Positions 31,957 through 42,996 are shown, counted from the stretch's first letter. The stretch is DNA of 46,105 nt from Acanthaster planci (GCF_001949145.1 NW_019091604.1:322982-369086); one strand, 5' to 3'. Numbers and translations are program-made. Notes: a model not told the origin generated them from the letters alone.

Positions 31957-34900
31957 TGCCCGTAGGCCAACGTGTCGATGCCGTTTGATAATAGATAACG
32001 CTTTGTGTCTAAAGGCGAAAGGCTCAGTTTACTTTACATAACGGTAAATAATTGGTGTTTGTCAGATCTAAACAATTGCTGCTTAAAAGTGTTGAGGCCG
32101 TTCAAACAGGCACTTCTTATACGTGGCGTGTGTCAGATGTTTTTGGGTTACTACTTTTGGAACGCCTTTTGCCTTCTTCAAGTTCTGTTTACAGTTAAAA
32201 TCGAGTACATTTTTGGCCGTATGCAAATGCTTCCGAAATAATTTCCCGCCAAATTCGTCTTTAATTTTGCTGATTACTTTTTTGTTTGTTGGGTCGTAAA
32301 TTGGGTGATTCGTTGGGAAATTTGAAAAGTCAAATAACTCACGCTTTTGTTGTAGATAACTTTTTAAGTCGTCGGTTTGAATTTCAGTGAGTAAATTGTC
32401 GGTGTCAGTGTACAAAAGACAAATGTCATTGTTAAATCCGCTTTCAACGTGCTGTAATACAAATCGTACACTAATGTTTTAGATAAATCAAGCACGCTTA
32501 CACAGCAGTTGATCAGCTTGTTCAATTTGGTAATTAGGCGATACATTTCGAAAAACGAGAGATCACGCTCTTTAAATGGTGTAGTCGATTTATACTGCAG
32601 TTTAGAAACAAGGCGTTTGAATCGATCGGCGTCTCGAAGATCTCTAAGCAGGTGTTTGTTTATTCTGTCCCTTACATTTTCCATCCTCTTGCCAAATACC
32701 GAGTTGTTCATCAATTTGAACAAGTCTTTCTCGAAATCTGACTTGGATAGTTTACGCAATTCGGTATTTTGGCAATGTAACTTTGCATTTAAGGCGCCTG
32801 TTGGAAAGACACCGACGACGGACCTTTTTTAACTTTAAACCAAGTTCGAGAAATTTTTGCAACGTGCGATAATGAACGACATATTTATGTTTAGTTGTAA
32901 GCGTTGCCACGAATTTATCTACAGACGTAACTTTTTCCCCGTTGTGTACCAAGTCTTTCTGATAGTTTGACAGCCATTCGCTCGGAGGTGAAATGTTTTC
33001 GGGTGCTAGCGGTAAATCGTTGTGTTGGTCGTGTAAGCGCTGTGGGTAATCGAGCGTCACTTCAAACATATTGCCTTTTGAAGCGAAAAGTGAGAGCTTT
33101 GAAATGAACTCGGGGTAAATCTATCTAGCGCTTTCAACCATTGAAATTTCCTAATGGGTAACGGTTGACTCATGGCCCAGCCGTACAAGTTATTTGCATT
33201 GAGGTACATGATGTGTGACGCCCGTTTGTTTGGATCATAGTCTATTAAACTGGGGTTATTGGCTTTGGCGTAACGTTCGGCTCCCACGCTCGAGATGCCA
33301 TCGCGTTTTGCCCTTTTGAAAAACAGATGCTTGTCGATGTCTGTCAAAAGCGCGAGTTCCATTTTGGAGTGTTTCAACAGCGCGTCCTATGATAAACCGT
33401 AATTCTTTTTGCAGACTTTTCGGAAGTTCTCAAACACGCATGCGGGTAACAGCGTATCCGTTTTGACATACAGATCGTGGTAATCTCCGAGATCCTGACA
33501 GCCAATCGTTGAATTGCCATACATTTTGGGCCCAGAAATGTTCTTCTTCAGTAACGGTCTGCTGCTTCAACGAGCTATAAAACGCGTCTCGAGGAGGCAG
33601 GCTGGTTTCTTTAAATCGATCAAACGAATTTACATACTCGTAAGGGTAAATGCCTTTGTCTAAAAGCAGGTCCGTCTTGTATGGAAATTTTTTGCGCAGT
33701 AACTTAAAATCGCCTGGGGAACAGTTTTTGGCCAATCGGTGTAGCGAAGCAGCCGTGAAATGAAACAAGTCTAAGATCCGAAGTTGACCAAAAGAAAACG
33801 AAATGTAATATCGGTGTGTTTTTTGCAATGACTTTGATTTGATGTGCGTCATATTTTTCTAAGTTATGCGGCACGACCGAAATTGGTGTTTGATTTGACA
33901 CGACTCGTAGTTTCAGATTGCAATTTGCGTGTGCTTGGCCTCGGTACTTGCCCGTGACGTGACAGTGATCGCGAACTTTGCGAAATTTATTGTTGGGTTT
34001 CTCACAGCTCATGCACGTGTAGTCGACATAGCCCCGGTCGTTTTTGAAACTAAAATCTATTTTTTGGGGCTTTACCTTTTGGCTCGGCTGGAATACTACA
34101 CTGACATTGCGATTCTTTTCTTGGGCTAATCGGTTTTTCACAGATCCAGCATTTATTACACGCATCTTAGCATTTCTGTAATTCATGCGTCCATTGAAGG
34201 AGCTTTGGATCAGCAAATGTTTTATAAATTGTGTTGACTTCTCGCGATAGTGATGCTACAAAATGAGTGGCTGCGTCTTGACCTCTGTATGCATCGTACG
34301 ACAGCGTAAGAATTGCCACAAGGTTTGTGGCATTGGCTTTTAATCGTGTTTGCTTATTCTGGTGTAAGCGATTCTAAGACAGATTCGAATCCGCATTAAT
34401 GACGAATGGAGCGTTTTATTTATTTTTGTAGTCTACAAACTTGAGAATGTGTTCGCCCTTGGAGGGAATTCAACTTTGCAAGGCGCCATGTCCATTCCTT
34501 GACAATCTTCTTGTGTCTGTCGAGTTTTTGTTCTTTTTGAAAGTGAGACAAGCAATTAAAACACCAATATGGTTACCGTTGTGATTGTTGACCTCGTCCA
34601 TAAATCTTGAGATATTTTTAATCCAACCATAGTGAGCTGTTTCATCTCGGTTAAAATAAAGCAAATTGATTGGCTCGCCTAAGTGTTTAGTTTTGTGAAG
34701 TATAAAGGCACCGTCTTTCCCGGTGTAACCAAATACGTTAATTGATAAGTTGTTTTGCTATTCGATGCGTGAAATCTGTGAAAATTTGGGTAGGAAAGTC
34801 CACGTTTGTGAAATTTAAACTGTCGTCTAATGTGTACGTTGTAATTCTTTCGTTGTGTATTTTATTATAAGGGTTAGCTGCTAGCTGATGTTTGACGTTG

Positions 34901-35713
34901 TCTGAATATTAGTGCAGCTCTTAACGCCCAGCGAATGCATTGTTGATCTTGTTTGTTTTGAACGTCGATGATCGCTGTTTTAACTACCAGTTCTTTAGGA
35001 AGTGGAATGTAAGTCACTTCTACTGGATTATAGCGCGCCACGTTGATATAAATCGCAACGACTTTATCAAACACCCAGCCAGAGCCTCGTTGTTCGTGAG
35101 CTTCCACGTCCACATCTGTTTTTCTCTCTGTTCCTCCAAAGCGGTTTTGGTATCTCGTTCAGAAATCACCGTGTTATTTTTACTCGTGAGGGAGAAAACA
35201 CCGATTTTGGTTTCTTCGGATTTCTCTAATTTAAACTGGACTTTGATCATGGTCTGTAACTTGTAAGAGCCTATCTTGCGAAATTCGCCTAACGGCTTAT
35301 ATTCGATGTACTTTTTGTAGAACGCGAAAAAGTGTAATAAATCATCGGCAAAGAAACTAGACTTCAATTTACAGTTTCGGTAGTTGCCTTGAAAACGTCG
35401 GATGTTTCGATAGTCTACTTCTGCCATCTTTTCCGATTTAGTGTAATTTTTATTGCCGTAATGAGATCTTTCCGTAGTACCTTGCCCTTTGTGCCCGTGA
35501 CTGTAAAGTTTATGTGATTGTCTTCAACTACCTTTAAGAGTTGACGATACGATTGTCGTGCGAGATTTTTGAACTGTTGACTCACTTGAATCACTCGTAT
35601 GAATTCAGGATTCGTGTGTTGACGACCATGAGATGGTGGTAAGTTTATGTTATGTTGTTTGACAAAGTCAGATAAAAATGACTTTTTAATTCGATTAAAG
35701 CCCAATAACACAT
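31950..35713 (-). pseudogene. Family B DNA polymerase, near full length, Polinton copy P2 (multiple frameshifts)
   Basis: About 1250 codons, the usual size for Polinton polymerases. Order from the start (ATG 35713, frame lost almost at once): helix-loop-helix module (LLKVVEDNHINFTVTGTKGK, near 35520); FFADDLLHFFAFYKKYIEY; GSGWVFDKVVAIYINVARYN (near 35080). ETAHYGWIKNISRFMDEVNN follows near 34640. Then come the cysteine region with VRDHCHVTGKYRGQAHANCN (near 33965) and LPPRDAFYSSL. ISSVGAERYAKANN follows, then palm motif A as YLNANNLYGWAMSQPLP (33205), where Asn replaces the expected Asp. FGKRMENVRDRINKHL and motif C YTDTDNLLTEI (32410) come next, then KKAKGVPKVVTQKH. In another frame it ends DTLAYGHYR near 31955. 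Motif A damage plus at least six frame breaks make it inactive. Confidence 0.92.
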
Positions 35714-36060
35714 GACGATGTTGTGGTTTCGTTTAAGTTTCTGTTTTCATGTTCTTATTTAAATATAGGTAATCAAAATTTGTATCATTTTTTCTCAAAG
35801 CCTGGGTTTTTTCTTTTTCCCGGGGGCGAGTAATTGTTATACGAGAATAATAAATTTTTTCCATTTTCCGGGAGGGGGAACTCCCAGGAACATTGTGAGC
35901 AGAGGGAGAGTACTGGGGAAAAGGGGAAAGTCCCGGGAAAAGGGAGTCGGGTAGGTACTACTTACCTTTTTTCCCTCTTTTTACGGATACCCGGCCCGAA
36001 AAAAATGGAGTCGGGTTTGATATCGACTGGCGGGTACCCGGGTACAGGCCTAAGCCAAAA
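35714..36060. other. G-rich segment beyond the P2 polymerase start, probable Polinton terminal region
   Basis: AT-rich for about 80 bases, then rich in CCCGGG/GGGGAA words (for example CCGGGAGGGGGAACTCCCAG near 35869). The P1 counterpart is 6656-6935. Precise terminal repeats or target duplications were not found. The boundary with flanking DNA is placed near 36060 because the G-rich character ends there. Confidence 0.45.
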
Positions 36061-36329
36061 TAAGTTCATTTAGTTCATACAGGGAAACATGATATATTTA
36101 TCTTGTCGATTGTATAGTATCCGTATATTTGGTCAGGATTTTTATAGAATGGGAGCATTTTTGCGAAATAAAGAAGTAGAATTTGTCGAACGTGTAGCAT
36201 GGACATGACCCACTGTGCTACTCCAGAAAATTCCGTGGACTCACGTCTGGAAACAGAATACCCAGTCAGTGCGAACAAGGCACTCAGCAAAGCGGTGACC
36301 AAACCATCTGTTCCGTTTATGATTCACAT
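36061..36329. other. Short unrecognised spacer
   Basis: No repeat or gene recognised between the putative Polinton end and repeat A. Confidence 0.4.
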
Positions 36330-37825
36330 TTGCCGTCATTTTTGTGACAAATATGTCAAGCTTTTCGAGTGACAGTGACAATGGCTACGATTACCGATTT
36401 GAGCCTTTAGCCGTGGCCCAGCCATGGCAAAACCGGCTTGGCAAGTCAGACTGGTGGGCCACGTTTTCAATTTTTAGCTGTTTTGGCGAAACAGCTCTTG
36501 TTTTCGTCAATGTTTTCCTTTTCTTTTTTTGTTGGCTTTTGCACAATTTTACGAAAAAGTCATTATTCTTTTTTTTTTCTTCCTTCTTCCTCTTCTTACC
36601 AAAAGCCTATTTGTTTTGTGCAAGTTTCTTCCACCTTCGACTTTGGTCCTTTTGCAACTTCATATCTTCAAACTTACACCAATGAAGGACCTTAGTTCAA
36701 AGACGTGATAGATACATTACGTCATGATGACGTCATCAAGTGATTTATTTATTTTTTAAATATTCATCTCAGCTGATTGACTTTGTACGTTTTCAAGGCC
36801 AAATTTGAGTAACTTAGCGTGCTTCAGTCGTCCTCAGTTACACAAAGGAAAAACCTAGAAACAAAGATAGTACTTAAATAATTACGTCATGATGACGTCA
36901 CCAAGCGATTTATAATTGAATGTTGAATATTTATATATTATTTTAATGTTGTAAACATCCAAATAAATCCAATGTGGCCTCCTGCAACATGTTTGCGGCA
37001 AGTGCCAGTTCATCTCGTGCGGGTCAAGTCACGTGACCCTTCTTTCCGTTCAAAACCTGAAGTGGTCTCATTGTTTAAAGGTGGTAATAAGTATCAAAGT
37101 GTTTACTGATACATCTACTGATCTCCTGACGTCACGCAATTGTCGAGTGCCCTTTAGCAACAAATTAAAATTTGGAAAAATGAATTTTGAATAGATGTCT
37201 GTGGAGAGGTTTGTCTTAATCACCTCGTAAATTGATATAGACGATGATCATAACCCAGTTAACACATGTGCGGACTTTGGGGCCGATGACGTCATCAGAT
37301 CGGAAGTTACGATAAAAGTTATTTTATTCTTCAAAAGTTGGTAAAAAAATCAACCGTAACAGATTTAAGCATGAATTGTTCATTAGATGATAGCTAAAAC
37401 ATTGAAGTCAACTGATTGAAATACATCAGTGACGTACTACTTCACACAGAAGAAGCGCCGACGACAAAATCCATTACAATATTTGCGAACTGGAATATCC
37501 CTTTTGCATACTGTGGATTGGCTACTGTGTGCGTGGAGGCCCAATATCTGCCTGTAACGTGTGGCCAGCAGCGCCTAGTGCGTATACTCAGCACCTGGCA
37601 AAATGCTTAGCACGGGGTTTGAGAGCACATCGCATTGTATAGAATGCCAAAGACATATGCTTAAAATTTGTAATCTGTGCTCTTTCCGCGATAACAATAA
37701 TGTTGTGTATTGTATTTTGTATTGTAGGCCTACACGTCTGATTGGGTTAAAACCTTGCAGATACTTAGGACGGGAAGGTTTATAAACGCAGATTGACCTC
37801 AGGTGATGACAATATTTCCAGCAAA

Positions 37826-39420
37826 CGAGTCACGTGACATAAAAGCTGTATCCTTTAAAGTACTGTATCTCCTGAAATATATGTCTGATTGGGTTCAAAC
37901 CTTGCATACATCTTGAAAGGGAAGTAATTTAGACGATAATGGACCTCATGTGATGACGTCATCAGGTGACAATTCACGTGACATTAAAGGTGCACTATTC
38001 ACAGCGCAATGTCTTTTGAAGTGCATGTCTGATACAGTTGAAACCTTGCTGGTATCTTGGAAAGGAAGTGCTTTAGGCAAATATTTACCTGGTGTGGTGA
38101 TGACGCATTCTTGTCACGTAATCATGTCACCTGACATTAAACGTGCACTCTTCAACGTACTTTATCTCGTGCAGCACTTATCCGATTCGAATCAAACCTC
38201 CCAGAAGGGGAGACCATTAAACAAAAATTCACTTGATGTGATGATGATGTCATCTTGTGACAAGTCACGTGACATTAATGGTGCACTCTCTAAGGCCCTA
38301 CATCTCCTTAAGTAGATGTCCTATTGGGTTCAAATCTTGCAGATATCTTGAAAAGGGAGGACTTTAGAGGAATATTGACCTTATGTGATGATGACATCAT
38401 CAGGAACAAGTCACGTGACATTAAAGGTGCATTCCTGAAGGCCCTATATCTCCTGAAGTACATGTTCTATTTGGTTGGAACTTTGAAGATAACTTGAAAG
38501 AGAGGTGTTATATACGAAAAATGACTTGATGTGATGATGACTTAGTTGTTCAAAAGTACAAAAGAATACAAAAAAGCCCTTTGTGCTGTTGTCAAGCAGA
38601 CAGATAAACTCTTTTTGGCTTTTTCGGAATTTTGCAAAAAAGGCATTCTTTTTGTTTGGGTTTTTTTTTGGATTTTTCGCAGTTTGTGAAACAGGCATTC
38701 TTTTATTTTGGTTTTTTTTGTGGCTTTTTCGCAGTTTGCGAAACAGGCATTCTTTTTGTTTGTGTTTTTTTTTGTGGCCTTTTCGCAGTTTGCGAAAAAG
38801 GCATTCTTTCTGTTCTTTTTTTTTTTGCTTTTTGCAGTTTGCGAAAAAGATATTCTTTCTGTTGGTTTTTTCTTCTTGTGCACATTAAAGGTGCACTCTT
38901 TAAGGCCTTATATCTTTTGAAGTATATCTCTGATCGGGTTCTTGCAGATATCTTGAAAAGGGAGTGCTTTTGAGGTATATTGACCTTATATGATGATGAC
39001 GTCATCAGGAGACAAGGCACGCGACATTAAATCTGCACACTTCAAGGCCCTATATCTCCTGAAGTACATATCCGAGCAGCTTCAAATCTTGCAGATTTCT
39101 TAAAAAGGGAGCGCTCTACGGGTATATTGACCTTGCCTGATGATGACGTCATCAGGAGACAAGTCACGTGACATTAAAAGTGCACTCTTTAAGGCCTTGT
39201 ATCTCCAAAAGGACATGGAACAGCGTATTGACAGTTAGCAGATATCTGGAAGGCGATGTGTGATAGACGAAAATTGACCTCATGGGATGATGACGTCATC
39301 AGTAGACAAGTCATGTGACATTAACGGTGTATCCTTCAAAGCCTTATATTTCCAAAAGTACATGTCCCATCGGGATGAAACTTTGCAGATATGCAATCAC
39401 GATGATGGCCTTTTCAATGA
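37826..39420 (+). repeat. Tandem array of nine ~145-bp units with CRE and E-box/CLEAR palindromes
   Basis: Unit landmarks: GTCACGTGACATTAAAGGTG, CACTCTT-AAGGCCCTATATC, TCCTGAAGTACATGTC, TTGCAGATATCTTGAAAAGG, TATTGACCT and TGATGACGTCATCAGGAGAC. The E-box core starts at 37831, 37975, 38128, 38266, 38412, (insert), 38881 in a shortened form, 39018, 39165 and 39312. Spacings are 144, 153, 138 and 146 before the insert, and 147 and 147 for the last three. The unit interrupted at about 38540 holds the minisatellite. Confidence 0.88.
38545..38875 (+). repeat. Minisatellite of ~60-66 bp units carrying a TTTTCGCA/TGCGAAAA hairpin
   Basis: Five degenerate units of the form GGCATTCTTTTTGTTTG, T-run, GGC, TTTTTCGCAGTTTGCGAAAA. 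TTTTCGCA and TGCGAAAA form a perfect 8-bp stem with a 3-base loop in the best copies. The array interrupts one 145-bp unit of repeat A. Several overlapping ORFs on both strands (Phe-rich or Lys/Ala-rich) are by-products of the repeat. Confidence 0.85.
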
Positions 39421-40320
39421 AAAGCCCTATGTTCTGTTGCAAACAGACATAGAACCTTTCGTTTTTCTTCTTGTGCCCATGCCTTTGTACACAGTTTATC
39501 TCCGCGGCACTTTAGTCCCTTAGCAATGGTCAATCTTCATCAAAGTTTCCTTAAGCAAAGACCCTATTACATGGATGTTCCGCGAAGCATGAAGTCATGA
39601 TGACGTCATCACCTGATTTTTTATTGATTTTTTATATTTATTTTTTCCAATATATTTTGTACACGTTTTACAGCCAGAATGGCCTCGACCTTCAGAAAAT
39701 AAAACTTGGAACAAGCAAAGACCATCAGCATAGATTAATGTATAAGCGTGACGTCACTTTGGCATGATAATTAGATTTTTTATTTAATTTCGAAGATTTA
39801 ATTTCTCCCATTGACTTTGTACACATAAAATTCAATGACTTTACATACAGTTTTGCTATAGGGCTTACGTATACGCAAGTCCGTTGCGCGATCAGCTGAC
39901 TTGGGCCGCGATATCGGTCGATGTTATTGGTTATCGCAAAGTCTTTGCATGATTTCTACATAATTTGGCTATAATTGTGAAAAACAATTGGTTTGTGGAA
40001 AAACATGGGTTCGACCGTGACGACATTTTCGGGGTCCGGAAAACTCGACTCAACTTCGGACGCTCGACCCTTGAGACAACTCGAACGTCCGTGCGTAAAG
40101 GGGAGACAAGTCGTCCGTGTCCCCACGGACACTGTCCAATGTGTTTTCGTAGGTCCTCTTGGGACTTTCCGGACCTGGAATTACACCAACTGATTTCTTA
40201 ATTGATTTTGCTTGATCAGAGGATTCCAAGGTGATCCCATAAAAGCTGAACTGAAGCCAAATTCATGCACTGGTGCAAGAAATTGCACAAGGAGGACACC
40301 GAATCGGCATGATCACAATG

Positions 40321-40619
40321 ATCGTGTGTAAGGATAGAGTGTGGCGGGCAGCTGCGTTTGGAAGCTGGATGGATGATGTGCTGGAACTGATTCTGGTAGG
40401 CAAAAGTATACGTATATTACCAAACATTTTCAAATTGCAAGTTTTTGTCTGCACATTTGGGCACACCAGTCAGGCAATGATGTCAGGGAAAAAGAACTCA
40501 CTCAAATTTGCTCTGAATTTGCACTGACATATCCCGAGAAACGTGAACGCAAACGGCCTTTTTTAAGATGTAAGCCTAGATGTGGTCGCCTTATGTCCAA
40601 GTGATGAAAAAGGCCATTA
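40321..40619. other. Unrecognised spacer next to the P2 integrase break
   Basis: Holds no recognised gene. It includes the putative right breakpoint of the P2 inversion. Confidence 0.4.
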
Positions 40620-41037
40620 AAAACACGAGTCTATTATGGCAAATTTAGGCCAAATCAAAGGCGACCTGCCGTATATCCGTTTTACAGCTGCTGTGATTTG
40701 CTCGGCCGTTTTATCGTCAAAGGTTCAGCTTCTTTAAATCTGAAACCCACGTCGACTACCGTCAAAGCGTAATATAAGTCTTACGTTTAACGCGATCCAA
40801 GGGCGAGTACAATATATCCATCTGATGCACGTAGTTGGGTTCGACCGATTCCGATTGTAAAGTACTCGGCCGGGGCACGTAACCAGGAGCAGGTAAATAA
40901 ATTTGCCAGATGGCTTGCTTTTTTAGCCAGGTTCGAATTACCGACTTACCCGTGTTTTCATGTAACTGGTCAGCAGCACTTTCTCCGCGCCAATAGCCTT
41001 TGGGGCTATGAAATAATCTTGAAAATTCCTCGTCCAT
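40620..41037 (-). pseudogene. Integrase N-terminal half, Polinton copy P2 (detached)
   Basis: ATG 41037 begins MDEEFSRLFHSPKGYWRGES, followed by LKKQAIWQIYLPAPGYVPRP and VHQMDILYSPLDRVKRKTYI. After a shift it reads YALTVVDVGFRFKEAEPLT with the first catalytic Asp. It then reads KTAEQITAAVKRIYGRSPLI and WPK, where homology stops near 40625. The missing C-half is at 31490-31956 on the opposite strand. Confidence 0.88.
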
Positions 41038-41038
41038 T

Positions 41039-41467
41039 TTAAAATAAAGTTAAACATACCGATAAGCCGAAACCCAACCAAAGCGGTTCCTCCGAGAATC
41101 GACACCAATTCACGAATGTTCTAATCTTCCGACGGCATGTAGAAATCGGACAACTTGGGCTCAGGCGGTCAGGGAATCACGTTTTTACCAGTTAACTCAG
41201 AGTAAGCACGCACGCTTCGTCCACGTTGACAAATGTAGTTTGACTCGAGCGCTCTTGCCTCATGTACTCGTTTAAAAAATCCAACAAATGCACGCGATTT
41301 TGTTCCCGGGCCTGTTTTGCTTGTGCCAGTTATTCCAGGGCAAAGTTATGTCGTTTGCGTTCTTCATCGACCTTATTTTTAGATAAACTACTGAATAGAA
41401 AATTGGAGCCAGTGAATACCAATGCGTTTACTATATTTCCTCCAACCTTCATTAAAGCACTCGCCAT
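41039..41467 (-). pseudogene. Conserved small Polinton protein (begins MASALM), copy P2
   Basis: ATG 41467 reads MASALMKVGGNIVNALVF then NKVDEERKRHNFALE followed by a stop. The frame then has VHLLDFLNEYMRQERSSQTT, FVNVDEA, a shift, AYSELTGKNVIP, stop, PPEPKLSDFYMPSED, stop and NIRELV...GGTALVGF. This is the same layout as P1b (8814-9184): hydrophobic start, charged middle, PPEPKLS.FY.PSED signature and hydrophobic end. Function unknown. It is adjacent to and co-directional with integrase, suggesting one transcript. Confidence 0.8.
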
Positions 41468-41495
41468 TTTGATTGATAAACTTTTGATTTAAAAC

Positions 41496-41745
41496 ATGGA
41501 TCAAGAAATCAAAGATATAAGCAGAAATGCGAGCCCATCAAACAAACATCGAAGGCATGCTAGGCGACATGCAAGCTGACATTCATCATCACGGCGACAT
41601 GCTTTTGGAGATCCAACGCGTGCTAGCAGAAATGAGTGTCAAAACATTTCGTAAGAGAACTCTATTGACTAAAAATGAAGACTTATTTTTTGCAGCAGGT
41701 GTGTCTTTGATCGCGATGTCTTTTATGCTTGTGATTTGGAAATAA
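41496..41745 (+). pseudogene. Small coiled-coil protein with C-terminal membrane segment, Polinton copy P2
   Basis: ATG 41496 reads MDQEIKDI, then one frameshift leads into MRAHQTNIEGMLGDMQADIH and LEIQRVLAEMSVKTF. It ends in LFFAAGVSLIAMSFMLVIWK, a clear C-terminal transmembrane helix, and TAA at 41743-41745. The heptad-like Met/Ile/Leu spacing suggests a short coiled coil. It is divergent from the MASALM gene across a 28-base gap, so the two share a very compact promoter region. A membrane or virion role is inference. Confidence 0.75.
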
Positions 41746-41920
41746 GGCCCCTTCAAATAGAAAAGAGTCTATTGTAAAACCGTTTATAATAAAAAAAGTA
41801 TATTATAAAACACGGCTAGTCAATACACAAAGAAATTAAACCCAAGCCGCCAGTTGAAAATACCACAAGCCACTAAAGGCAAAAGACGCGAAGTCACCAC
41901 TTCACATAACCCAAACTCGA
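41746..41920. other. Degenerate N-terminal coding region before the capsid block
   Basis: AT-rich with stops. A frame containing IKPKPPVENTTS near 41845 leads toward the capsid frame, so it may encode the degraded capsid N-terminus. Confidence 0.35.
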
Positions 41921-42994
41921 ACTTGACGGAGCATCGAACGACAATCGTACCGTTTACAACAACGTTGCGCGTAATTTGGTGTCAGAACTTAACGTCAGTT
42001 TACAGGGCAATAAAATCGTGAGTTAACGTGATGCTGATAAAATTCCACAATTTTAAAGACAACTGGCTGCCGTTGACACAGAGTAAAAACATGGCTTATG
42101 TCGGATTAGAGCGCTAAAACATAGCCAAATTCCGATTATCCGCAGCAGATGTAAATACATTAGCCAACAACGGTAAAGATAAAGCAGTTGCCGATGCCTA
42201 TGAGAACAGATACACCATTCCATTGGACGTTCCGCTATTGACCAATCACGGGCCGTTTTATCCATCGGATTTTAAAGTGCCGTTAACGTATCAATTGACG
42301 TTTAATAACCACGATAAAGTCGTCAACTCCACAGACACGGCCGCTGAATTTGCAATTTCCGATTTAACTTTAGAATATGACGCTGTGACCAATCGAGATT
42401 TGGCACAAAGTTTGAGAAGTAAACACAAGACCACCCGTTTATTATTTGTTTGATAGAATCCACTCTTGGAAAAAAAACAAGCCGTTAATAAATCGGGCAC
42501 TATGTGGAACATCAACATTGATCAAACGATTAAATGCTTGAAAGGCGTTTTGATCCTATTTAAAGATCCAACTGTTAAAAATCCACAGAAATTTTACAAT
42601 CCGCATATCACCAAAACCATCATCACCGTTGAAAGGAAACCTAATCAATTATATTCACAAGGGCTTTTTGAAGATAAGCATTTTTACAAGATTTCCAAAT
42701 TCTTCGGCGATTCCGACACGGAACCCGGCAGAGCAGTCGTGAAAAAATTTAAATTTGACGGGCGTTGATCTAGACAGCTATTTTAAAGATAAATATGGCT
42801 TGTTGCTCGATTTTCGCACTTCGGATGACAATTCAGCTCACAGATCGGGTCGAGCACTTGCTGCTGACGGTGATATTTTGATTCAATTGGAAAGAGATGC
42901 AGAAACTGCGGGGCCTTTGTATACGTACGTATTTTTGAAAATGGATGCGCAGTTGACGGTAGAAGACGGAAATTTTAAAAATCTGGTATATTAA
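41921..42994 (+). pseudogene. Polinton jelly-roll capsid protein, probably major (hexon-like), copy P2
   Basis: Blocks across frames: LDGASNDNRTVYNNVARNLV, SELNVSLQGNKIV then stop; LSAADVNTLANNGKDKAVAD; ENRYTIPLDVPLLTNHGPFY; KVPLTYQLTFNNHDKVV; NIDQTIKCLKGVLILFKDP. ITKTIITVERKPNQLYSQGL follows, then a shift, DSYFKDKYGLLLDFRTSDDN, and finally AETAGPLYTYVFLKMDAQLT before TAA 42992-42994. The combination of NHGPFYP, MKGILLLF-like, PNQLYSQG and LDLRT-like blocks is typical of the capsid conserved across animal Polintons. The assignment to major rather than minor capsid is from family memory, not structure. At least four breaks are present. It ends 2 bases before the ATPase start. Confidence 0.78.
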
Positions 42995-42996
42995 AA

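Larger units (their letters stand above)
36330..40320 (+). mobile_element. Repeat A, plus-strand copy (about 4 kb, non-coding)
   Basis: The longest copy of the family. Left CRE block (36700-36910, 37287), middle block (37300-37800), tandem array of about 145-bp units (37826-39420) and right CRE block (39590-39760). A right-end block (39980-40320) contains GATCAGAGGATTCCAAGG and AAGAAATTGCACAAGGAG. Reverse-complement homology is to 18815-20800 (left and middle) and 26540-27650 (right). There is no transposase or RT, so it is non-autonomous or not a transposon. It sits between the two blocks of Polinton P2. Confidence 0.7.

Noticed and set aside
38542-39020. Overlapping Phe-rich and Lys/Ala-rich ORFs on both strands
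   Set aside because: They are translations of the hairpin minisatellite in several frames.
37826-39420. CRISPR-like array
   Set aside because: The period is about 145 bp, the whole unit is repeated with no unique spacers, and the genome is eukaryotic. It is a satellite-type tandem repeat.
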